A DNA stretch of 5,230 nt, from the NCBI GenBank assembly GCA_030917225.1, contig JAUPVD010000428.1, forward strand, positions 1 through 5,230, given 5' to 3'. Both the position numbers and the translations under genes were made by a program. Positions 1 through 4,936 of this stretch are shown piece by piece (position 1 is the first letter of the stretch; every line of letters starts with the position of its first letter). The DNA comes from Pseudomonadota bacterium (lineage in GTDB: Bacteria > Pseudomonadota > Gammaproteobacteria > Burkholderiales > Rhodocyclaceae). Under the pieces are notes generated by a model. That model ran no database searches. It was not told the origin of the DNA and was given only the letters and a program-made list of their open reading frames with translations.

Positions 1-344
1 GGCATCGTCTGGTGGCATCGAGCGGACTGTCGCCGACCAACGATTGGGGTTTTATGAATGCCGAGAAAAAAGAGAGTGTGCGGGTTCAACCGCGCGTCGT
101 GGTGAATACCAACGACGGTCCGCTGGAGGCTGCACGGCAGGGCTACGGTCTGACGCGGCTGTTGTCCTACCAGGTGGCACCGCAACTCGCATCCGGAGAA
201 CCGAAGATCGTACTGGCAGAGTTTGAGGGGCCGGTACTCCCGGTGCACGTGATTCACCGCGAAGGGCGCCACGGCTCGGCCAAGGTACGCAGTTTTGTAG
301 ACCTCGCCGTCGATCGACTGCGGGCTGACAAGGCGATCAACTGA
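1..344 (+). CDS. LysR-family transcriptional regulator, C-terminal part (5' end outside window)
   Basis: This is the C-terminal end of a LysR-type regulator, a DNA-binding protein that responds to a small-molecule effector. The reading frame is open from base 3, so 113 residues are visible up to the TGA at 342-344. The GTG at 12 is an internal valine codon and not the start. The visible part is the end of the periplasmic-binding-protein-like effector domain. It has the LASSGL-like strand (VASSGLSP), the N-T-N-D-G-P-L-E-A-A helix that lines the ligand cleft, the G-Y-G-L-T-R-L-L-S-Y turn, and the closing P-V-H-V-I-H-R-E-G-R strand followed by the terminal helix (KVRSFVDLAVDRLRA). These resemble the large CrgA/AaeR-like LysR group from memory. 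The helix-turn-helix lies off the left edge. The effector and targets cannot be told. The gene converges on the tol-pal operon, so it is not part of it. Confidence 0.88.
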   Translation, partial: HRLVASSGLSPTNDWGFMNAEKKESVRVQPRVVVNTNDGPLEAARQGYGLTRLLSYQVAPQLASGEPKIVLAEFEGPVLPVHVIHREGRHGSAKVRSFVDLAVDRLRADKAIN

Positions 345-365
345 GGCTCGCTAAGTGCGCGAGCC
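345..365. terminator. Inverted repeat between convergent genes, weak bidirectional terminator candidate
   Basis: The arm GGCTCGC at 345-351 is perfectly complementary to GCGAGCC at 359-365, with a 7-nt loop. It begins immediately after the LysR stop codon and lies 9 bp from the pilZ stop codon, where a shared terminator would be expected. No run of T follows on either strand, so it lacks the U-tract of a typical intrinsic terminator. It may be only a 3'-end-stabilising hairpin or chance in GC-rich DNA. Confidence 0.35.
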
Positions 366-374
366 AGAGTGCCC

Positions 375-743
375 CTATTCGTCGGCGATCAACGCGGAAA
401 GCTCGCGTTCCAGCAGTTGCGGATCGCCGAGGTTGAGCTCGACCAGACGGCGCAGGTGGGTGACGCTGTCGAGGTCGATGTTGCGACAGGCGAGGCCGAT
501 GTAGAGGCCCTCGACGTGGGTAACGACGCCTTGCATGCGGATCGAGGCATCCAGATCGCCGAGGCGGACACGCAGGGTGCAGTTTTCGCCGGCAGCGACC
601 TTGTGGCCGACCGGTAGCCGTACCAGCGCCCCCTTGAGGGAAAGATCGAGAACGACAACTTCCTGTTGCTGCTCGCTGGTGACCAGATCGGCAGGGGCGT
701 GGAAGGCGATGCGGGCAAACTGGCGGCGATTGGTGGTGTTCAC
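375..743 (-). CDS. PilZ-domain c-di-GMP-binding protein, PA4608/MapZ-like
   Basis: This is a 122-residue soluble protein consisting of one PilZ domain, the cytoplasmic receptor fold for cyclic di-GMP. Both ligand-binding signatures are intact: RxxxR in R-R-Q-F-A-R (R7, R11) and DxSxxG in D-L-S-L-K-G (D33, S35, G38). A beta barrel follows to about residue 86. Residues 89-115 (IDLDSVTHLRRLVELNL, then GDPQLLEREL) form a long C-terminal helix that closely resembles that of Pseudomonas PA4608/MapZ, which binds the chemotaxis methyltransferase CheR when loaded with c-di-GMP. That resemblance is recalled, not searched. The start is GTG at 743, chosen because AGGAG lies 9 nt upstream and the RxxxR motif follows closely. 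The gene lies 32 bp downstream of queE on the same strand and is probably the last gene of the operon. The partner protein cannot be inferred here. Confidence 0.93.
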   Translation of the reverse strand: MNTTNRRQFARIAFHAPADLVTSEQQQEVVVLDLSLKGALVRLPVGHKVAAGENCTLRVRLGDLDASIRMQGVVTHVEGLYIGLACRNIDLDSVTHLRRLVELNLGDPQLLERELSALIADE

Positions 744-746
744 TTT

Positions 747-757
747 GGAGCGCTCCT
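747..757 (-). promoter_or_regulatory. Ribosome binding site of the PilZ gene, inside a 10-bp palindrome
   Basis: On the minus strand AGGAG (753-757) lies 9 nt before the GTG start at 743, which fixes that start. It overlaps the perfect palindrome GGAGCGCTCC (747-756). The palindrome could weakly occlude the site in RNA, but its stem would be only about 3 bp with a 4-nt loop, so the regulatory meaning is doubtful. Confidence 0.6.
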
Positions 758-775
758 ATACGGGCTGAACCAGCA

Positions 776-1444
776 CTACTTTCCTCGCATGTTACCCCAA
801 AGCACCTTGTGCAGTTGCAGCTGGAAACGCACCGGCAGATGATCGGCGAGGATCCAGTCGGCGAGGTCGGCGGGGGTGAGTTTGCCCTGCACGGGGGAGA
901 GCAGGACGGGGCAGCGTGCGGCCAGGCGATGCTCGGCAATCGTGGTGCGTGCCCACTCGTAATCGACTCGGTCGGCAATGACGATCTTCACCTCGTCGTT
1001 GGCACGAAGATGAAGAATGTTGGCCCACAGATTCTTGTCGGACTCTCCCGAGCCCGGCGCTTTCAGATCCATGACGCGCGAAACACGTGGATCGACGCCG
1101 CCGATATCGAGTGCGCCGGAAGTTTCCAGCGAAACATCGAAACCGGTGTCGCACAGCGCGGTCAGCAGGGGCAGGCAATTCTTCTGGGCCAGTGGCTCAC
1201 CGCCGGTGACACAGACTGTTCGTGTTCCATGCTTGCGCACCTCTTCGACAATCTCGGAGATGGATCGCGGTTCGCCACCAGTGAACGCGTATTCGGTGTC
1301 GCACCAGGTGCAACGCAAGGGGCAGCCGGTCAGCCGGATGAAGACAGTGGGTAGCCCGACGCGCGAGCTTTCTCCCTGCAGCGAATAGAAGACCTCGCTG
1401 ACGCGCACCTGCGGTGGCGCCAGCGAGCTTGCGGCCTTGCTCAC
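776..1444 (-). CDS. queE: 7-carboxy-7-deazaguanine synthase (radical SAM)
   Basis: QueE is a cytoplasmic radical SAM enzyme. It contracts the ring of 6-carboxy-5,6,7,8-tetrahydropterin to 7-carboxy-7-deazaguanine, releasing ammonia, on the pathway to preQ0 and queuosine in tRNA. The 222 residues are a usual length. The N-terminal E-V-F-Y-S-L-Q-G-E (17-25) is the family signature. The [4Fe-4S] cluster motif CxxxCxxC is C41-P-L-R-C45-T-W-C48, followed by D-T-E-Y. The T-G-G-E-P SAM-binding motif is at 80-84, S-L-E-T-S-G follows in the next strand, and the end L-H-K-V-L-W-G is typical. The start is GTG at 1444, which overlaps the cpoB TGA as GTGA. No strong Shine-Dalgarno precedes it (only A-rich GAAGAAAAA), so translation is probably coupled to cpoB. 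queC, often the next gene in relatives, is absent; a PilZ gene follows instead. Confidence 0.96.
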   Translation of the reverse strand: MSKAASSLAPPQVRVSEVFYSLQGESSRVGLPTVFIRLTGCPLRCTWCDTEYAFTGGEPRSISEIVEEVRKHGTRTVCVTGGEPLAQKNCLPLLTALCDTGFDVSLETSGALDIGGVDPRVSRVMDLKAPGSGESDKNLWANILHLRANDEVKIVIADRVDYEWARTTIAEHRLAARCPVLLSPVQGKLTPADLADWILADHLPVRFQLQLHKVLWGNMRGK

Positions 1445-2229
1445 TTTTTCTTCAGGCGCTTGGCGGCGGTATCACCGGCGGGTGTGCCGGGGTACTTGGA
1501 GACCAGCATCTCAAGCGTCTGCTTGGCCGATTTGGCATCGCCCATTTCCAGCTGGCAGGTCGAGATATTGAGCATCGCGTCCGGCGCCTTGGGGTGGCTT
1601 CCCCAGCGGGCGATCACGACCTTCTGCGCCTCGATCGCCTTCTTGCAGTCACGCAGGCCGTAGTGCGAGTTGCCCAGCCAGTACTGAGCCGAGGGGGCGA
1701 GGTCGCTGTCCGGATACTTTTTCACGAAGCCATCGAAAGCCGCTGCCGATTCCTTGTACTTGCCGGCCTTGAAGATGTTGAGTGCAGCTTCATAGGCGCG
1801 GGCTTCTTCAGCCGGGTCGCTGGACTTCTTGGTGGCTGTCTGGCCAGGCGCTGCGTCGGCATCGCCGGCCGGCTTGGCGCCAGGCGCCGGGCCGGCGGCT
1901 GTAGCGGTATTCGGCTCCAGCTTGCGCACGCGCTCGTCGAGGTCGATGTAAAAATCCTGCTGCCGCTTCTTTGTCGCATCCAGTTCGTAGGTCAGCGTTT
2001 CAACCTGCCCGCGCAGCTTGGCCATTTCCGCTTTCATGGCCTCGATCTGGTTGGCCAGGTCGAGTTGTGCCCGGCTCTGCGTTTCGAGACGCTCGTTGGC
2101 GTTCTTGCGCAGCTCGGCGATCTGCCGCCGGGCTTCGTCGTCGTCGAACAGCGCCCAGGCTGGCGCTGCGGCGAAAGCGCTGACAGCGGCTAGCGCCAGG
2201 GCGATGCGGCGCGGCATTTCACCGAGCAT
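1441..2229 (-). CDS. cpoB: Cell division coordinator CpoB (YbgF), TolA-binding TPR protein
   Basis: CpoB is a periplasmic protein that binds TolA and, in E. coli, tunes PBP1B so that peptidoglycan synthesis keeps pace with outer-membrane constriction. From the start used here (262 residues) a signal peptide covers 1-26, with arginines at 7-8, a hydrophobic core, and an A-W-A cleavage site before L-F-D-D-D. A coiled coil at about 35-105 (AELRKNANERLETQ onward) matches the trimerising N-domain. An Ala/Pro/Gly linker spans about 107-137. Three TPR-like units fill 140-262, with Y-P-D-S and Y-P-G-T-P at the ends of the first and third. Three starts are possible: GTG at 2247, ATG at 2229 and ATG at 2217. 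I chose 2229 because GAGG lies 9 nt upstream; 2247 has only a weak GAG and would abut the pal stop by 2 bp. C195 and C225, in TPR units 2 and 3, could pair. Confidence 0.94.
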   Translation of the reverse strand: MLGEMPRRIALALAAVSAFAAAPAWALFDDDEARRQIAELRKNANERLETQSRAQLDLANQIEAMKAEMAKLRGQVETLTYELDATKKRQQDFYIDLDERVRKLEPNTATAAGPAPGAKPAGDADAAPGQTATKKSSDPAEEARAYEAALNIFKAGKYKESAAAFDGFVKKYPDSDLAPSAQYWLGNSHYGLRDCKKAIEAQKVVIARWGSHPKAPDAMLNISTCQLEMGDAKSAKQTLEMLVSKYPGTPAGDTAAKRLKKK

Positions 2230-2238
2230 GCGCGGCAG

Positions 2239-2242
2239 CCTC
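2239..2242 (-). promoter_or_regulatory. Ribosome binding site that favours the ATG at 2229 for cpoB
   Basis: On the minus strand GAGG at 2242-2239 is 9 nt before the ATG at 2229. The alternative ATG at 2217 has only GGTGA directly against it, and the GTG at 2247 has only GAG about 8 nt away. The call is modest because the motif is four bases long. Confidence 0.45.
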
Positions 2243-2249
2243 AACACGT

Positions 2250-2771
2250 TTAGAACTCGCCGTTATAGAGCATGTCGCCGCGACGATTCTTCGCCCAGCA
2301 CGATTCGCTCTGGTCAACACAGGCCGGCTTCTCTTCGCCAAGGCTCACGGATTCAAGCTGTTCTTCGCGCGCGCCGAGCAGCATCAAGGCCTTTTTCACG
2401 GCGTCAGAACGCTTCTGGCCGAGGGCGATGTTGTACTCACGGCTGCCGCGCTCGTCGGTGTTGCCCTGAATCAGCATCTTGAACTGGCGGTTCTCGACGA
2501 GGAACTTGGCGTGGGCGGAAACGAGGTCCTTGAACTCCGGCTTGATCTCGAAGCTGTCGTAGTCAAAGTAGACGCTGCGCTTGGAGAGGATGCTTTTCGG
2601 ATCGGTCAGGATGGCGGGCAACTGGCTGCTGCCAACGCCGCCAGCGGTAACGGTGCGGACGCCATCGCGACCTTCGACCGGGGCGCCGGACTGCTCGGCG
2701 CCGGTATCGGGAGTGGAACTGCAACCTGCGATCAGCAGGGCGAGCAGAGCGGGAACGATCAGTTTTTTCAT
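2250..2771 (-). CDS. pal: Peptidoglycan-associated lipoprotein Pal
   Basis: Pal is an outer-membrane lipoprotein that holds the membrane to peptidoglycan and is concentrated at the division site by the Tol motor through TolB. The 173 residues begin with a lipoprotein signal peptide with K2-K3 and lipobox I-A-G-C; C17 is the lipidated residue. S18-S19 follow, so no Lol-avoidance aspartate at +2, consistent with the outer membrane. A flexible Gly/Ser/Thr linker runs to about 60. The OmpA-like domain follows: V-Y-F-D-Y-D (67-72) and G-N-T-D-E-R-G-S (103-110). D106 and R121 (in L-G-Q-K-R-S) are the residues that hold diaminopimelate in this family. C151 and C158 near the end may form a disulfide. 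The ATG at 2771 has AGGAG 8 nt upstream (2780-2784). It lies 49 bp after tolB and 2 to 20 bp before cpoB, depending on the cpoB start. Confidence 0.97.
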   Translation of the reverse strand: MKKLIVPALLALLIAGCSSTPDTGAEQSGAPVEGRDGVRTVTAGGVGSSQLPAILTDPKSILSKRSVYFDYDSFEIKPEFKDLVSAHAKFLVENRQFKMLIQGNTDERGSREYNIALGQKRSDAVKKALMLLGAREEQLESVSLGEEKPACVDQSESCWAKNRRGDMLYNGEF

Positions 2772-2820
2772 GGGTGCTTCTCCTACGTAAATAGCTTGAA
2801 TGGGTTAAATCGTTGCAATG

Positions 2821-4095
2821 TTATTTCTGGTACGGGCCCCAGGCCGGTTCGCGCACGTCGCCGGCGGCGACCGAGAGGCGCTGCTTGATGCGGCCATCGA
2901 CCGAAACGGCCGAAAGTACGCCGCGCCCACCGATTTCGGTGGCGATCAGGATCATGCGACCGTTCGGTGCGAAGCTTGGGGATTCATCCTTTTGCGAGTC
3001 GGTCAGAATCTGCGTCTGACGGCTGGCCAGATCCATCACCGCCAGGCGGAAGCCGCCATCGCGTCGGCTGATGAAGGCCATCGACTTGCCGTCTGGCGAC
3101 AGGCGCGGCGTCACGTTGTAGGTGCCTTCGAAGGTCACCCGCTGGGTGTTGCCGCCGCTCACCGAAACGCGATAGATCTGCGGGCTGCCGCCACGGTCCG
3201 AGGTAAAGAAGACGGTCTGGCCGTCCGGCGAGAACTGCGGTTCGGTATCGATCGAGCCGGAAGTGGTCAGACGCGTGACACCGGAACCGTCGGCATTGAT
3301 CAGGAAGATCTGCGAGCCGCCGTTCTTGGTCAGCACCACAGCCAGACGGCGGCCATCCGGTGCCCAGGCCGGCGCCGAGTTGGAGCCCTTGAAGTTGGCA
3401 ACGACCGTGCGCTTGCCGGTGGCCAGCGAATGCACGTAGATCACCGGCTTCTTGTTCTCGAACGACACATAGGCCAGGCGACCGCCATCGGGCGACCACA
3501 CCGGCGAGATGATCGGCTCTTTCGAGATCAGCGCAGCCTGTGCGTTCTGGCCATCGGCGTCGGCGATCTGCAATTCGAAGCGGCCGACCCCTGCCTTCAC
3601 CACATAGGCGATGCGTGTCGAGAAAATGCCCGGTTCGCCGATCAGCTTCTCGTAGATGACGTCGGCAATGCGATGGCCGGCAGCACGCAGCAGCGAGGTC
3701 GATGTGACGAAGGCTGCACCAGCCAACTGGGATTGCTTGTTGGTGTCGTGCAGGCGGAAGCGAGCCTCGTGGCGGCCATCCGCTGTCGCGCCGATACTGC
3801 CGGCGGCGATGGCGTCGGCCCCGCGTGAGCGGACTGCGTTGAAGTCAATGCTGGTGGCTTCCGTCAGCGGCGATTGCGCTTGCTCGACCAGCTTGAACAT
3901 GCCGGAGCGCTCGAGGTCGCCACGAATCACCGTGGTGATGGCGCGGGCCGCGCCGGGTTCGCCGCCAAAATCGGCAATCGTGACCGGGATGCGGGTGGCG
4001 CCGGCGCCGGTCACTTCGATCGAGAGCTGGGCGTGTGCCGACAGGCTGAACGCCGTTGCGCAGAGCACGGCAAACTGACGGAAATGGCGATTCAT
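2821..4095 (-). CDS. tolB: Tol-Pal system beta-propeller protein TolB
   Basis: TolB is a periplasmic protein that binds Pal through its propeller and TolA through its mature N-terminus; its cycling releases Pal so it can bind peptidoglycan. With the start used here it has 424 residues, normal for the family. A signal peptide covers 1-22 (R3, R6, hydrophobic core, A-H-A before Q23). The mixed alpha/beta N-domain spans 23 to about 153. A six-bladed propeller follows, with PD40-type repeats at near-constant spacing: W-S-P-D-G (200-204), W-A-P-D-G (244-248), F-S-P-D-G (288-292), L-S-P-D-G (332-336), F-A-P-N-G (375-379) and the closing W-G-P-Y at 419-422. Two starts are possible: ATG at 4104 adds M-P-P but has GGAG only 2 nt away, while ATG at 4095 has the same GGAG 11 nt upstream and gives a cleaner signal peptide. 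The stop is TAA at 2821. The gene lies 40 bp after tolA. Confidence 0.97.
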   Translation of the reverse strand: MNRHFRQFAVLCATAFSLSAHAQLSIEVTGAGATRIPVTIADFGGEPGAARAITTVIRGDLERSGMFKLVEQAQSPLTEATSIDFNAVRSRGADAIAAGSIGATADGRHEARFRLHDTNKQSQLAGAAFVTSTSLLRAAGHRIADVIYEKLIGEPGIFSTRIAYVVKAGVGRFELQIADADGQNAQAALISKEPIISPVWSPDGGRLAYVSFENKKPVIYVHSLATGKRTVVANFKGSNSAPAWAPDGRRLAVVLTKNGGSQIFLINADGSGVTRLTTSGSIDTEPQFSPDGQTVFFTSDRGGSPQIYRVSVSGGNTQRVTFEGTYNVTPRLSPDGKSMAFISRRDGGFRLAVMDLASRQTQILTDSQKDESPSFAPNGRMILIATEIGGRGVLSAVSVDGRIKQRLSVAAGDVREPAWGPYQK

Positions 4096-4106
4096 CGGGG
4101 GCATTT

Positions 4107-4110
4107 CTCC
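4107..4110 (-). promoter_or_regulatory. Ribosome binding site that favours the ATG at 4095 for tolB
   Basis: GGAG on the minus strand (4110-4107) is 2 nt from the ATG at 4104, too close for initiation, and 11 nt from the ATG at 4095, slightly long but workable. This is why the downstream ATG was chosen. Confidence 0.5.
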
Positions 4111-4122
4111 GGGAAAGTCGTG

Positions 4123-4128
4123 ATTATA
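4123..4128 (-). promoter_or_regulatory. Candidate -10 element (TATAAT) upstream of tolB
   Basis: A perfect sigma-70 -10 hexamer, TATAAT, reads leftward in the 40-bp gap between tolA and tolB. At 15-19 bp spacing no hexamer resembles TTGACA (candidates such as GCCGTT are poor), and no TG lies at the extended -10 position. If active, transcription would start near 4116, leaving a leader of about 20 nt before the tolB ATG at 4095. In E. coli, tolB-pal-ybgF can be transcribed separately from the upstream tol genes, so a second promoter here is plausible but unproven. Confidence 0.35.
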
Positions 4129-4135
4129 CCGATAC

Positions 4136-4936
4136 TTAGTCTTCGAACGGCGTGTACTTGATCTCTAGCACACGCATGAAGAGTTCGGGCTGGTCGGGTT
4201 TGGGCAGCGGTGAGGACTTGAGAATGGCGCGCTCGACCGCAGCATCGAGGTTGGCGTTGCCACTCGATTTTTTCAGGCGCACCGAAATGACTTCGCCTGA
4301 AGGCAATTGTGTAATTTCGAAGACGGCTTGTGGGTTGCCCTGGATGGCCTGCGGCAGCACCGTGTTACCACGGATCTTGCCACGGATCTTGCTTGAGTAG
4401 TCCGCCAAGCCTTTGGCCCGCGAGGCTGCTGCCTGTTCGGACTTGGCCTGGTTGAGCGCGCGTGCTTCGGCGTCGGCGCGTGCCGTCTGCTGTTGCATGC
4501 GCTTCTGTTGATCAAGCTGCTTCTGTTCGCGCTCGAGCTGCTCCTTGAAGGGGTCTGGCCTCGGTTCCGGCTTGGGTTCCGGTTTTTTCGGTTCTTCCTT
4601 CTTCGGCGGATCGGGCTTCTTGGGCTCTTCCTTTTTCTTCTTGTCGTCCTTGATCGCGATGTCCGGCTTGGGCTCGGGCTTCGGTTCGGGTTTTGGTTCG
4701 ATCTTGGGTTCCGGTTTCGGCTCCGGCTTGACCACATCAGGGGGCGGCGGTGGCGGGGGCGGCGCCGAGCGCACTGCCGGAACGCTGTCCCACAGCTCGA
4801 CTTCAACCGATGCCGGTGCCTTGCTCTTCCACTGGACGCCGACAAACAGCGCCACGACCAAGGCGATATGGACGCTCGCGGCAAGGGCCAGCGATTTCCA
4901 TTTCTCCTGATCGTTTTGCGGGTGGCCGAGAATCAT
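4136..4936 (-). CDS. tolA: Cell envelope integrity protein TolA, TonB-like short form
   Basis: TolA is the inner-membrane-anchored arm that carries proton-motive energy from TolQR to TolB, Pal and CpoB. The 266 residues compare with about 420 in E. coli. A short cytoplasmic N-terminus (1-14) is followed by one membrane helix at 15-36 with H23, the conserved histidine that contacts TolQR; the serine four residues before it in E. coli is alanine here. Residues 59-66 are eight prolines. Residues 70-129 form a P-E-P-K/E-E-P-K-K-P rod like that of TonB. A charged Gln/Ala/Lys-rich helix spans 131-178. The C-terminal domain, about 180-266, is of the TonB_C/TolA type, with V-F-E-I, L-P-S-G-E-V, V-R-L-K-K-S-S-G-N and A-I-L-K-S-S-P-L-P-K-P. 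The ATG overlaps the tolR stop as ATGA; the nearest GGAG is 14 nt away, so translational coupling to tolR is likely. Confidence 0.96.
   Translation of the reverse strand: MILGHPQNDQEKWKSLALAASVHIALVVALFVGVQWKSKAPASVEVELWDSVPAVRSAPPPPPPPPDVVKPEPKPEPKIEPKPEPKPEPKPDIAIKDDKKKKEEPKKPDPPKKEEPKKPEPKPEPRPDPFKEQLEREQKQLDQQKRMQQQTARADAEARALNQAKSEQAAASRAKGLADYSSKIRGKIRGNTVLPQAIQGNPQAVFEITQLPSGEVISVRLKKSSGNANLDAAVERAILKSSPLPKPDQPELFMRVLEIKYTPFED
4368..4391. repeat. Perfect 12-bp tandem duplication inside tolA
   Basis: CCACGGATCTTG occurs twice in a row with no mismatch and codes on the minus strand for K-I-R-G repeated at TolA residues 183-190. The I-R-x-K-I-R pattern is common at this position of TolA proteins, so the amino-acid repetition is probably structural. 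The exact DNA identity could reflect a recent duplication or simple codon preference. Confidence 0.7.
4550..4729. repeat. Low-complexity Pro/Lys/Glu coding repeat in tolA
   Basis: This stretch encodes TolA residues 70-129. Its first part is an imperfect 12-bp array coding P-E-P-K units (residues about 71-91). A second part has E-E-P-K-K-P at 103-108 and again at 114-119, a 33-bp period. Such arrays can vary in copy number among strains without breaking the frame, which would change only the length of the periplasmic rod. Confidence 0.75.

Noticed and set aside
12..344. A complete 110-residue protein starting at GTG 12
   Set aside because: The frame is open upstream to base 3 and the product begins inside a LysR effector domain, so this is the 3' part of a longer gene.
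809..1354. 181-codon open frame on the plus strand opposite queE
   Set aside because: Antisense to a clear radical SAM gene; no domain or ribosome binding site supports it.
1414..2193. 259-codon open frame on the plus strand opposite cpoB
   Set aside because: Shadow of cpoB: the minus strand has a signal peptide, coiled coil and TPRs, whereas the plus-strand product has no coherent features.
2772..2820. Possible promoter between tolB and pal (TTGCAA with TATTTA 19 bp downstream)
   Set aside because: The spacing is too long and both hexamers are weak; the gap is adequately explained as a pal leader with a strong AGGAG.
2818..3828. 336-codon open frame on the plus strand opposite tolB
   Set aside because: It lies almost wholly within tolB, which has a clear family match along its entire length. 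Its Arg/Ala/Gly/His-rich composition with no recognisable domain is what the reverse strand of a GC-rich gene gives.
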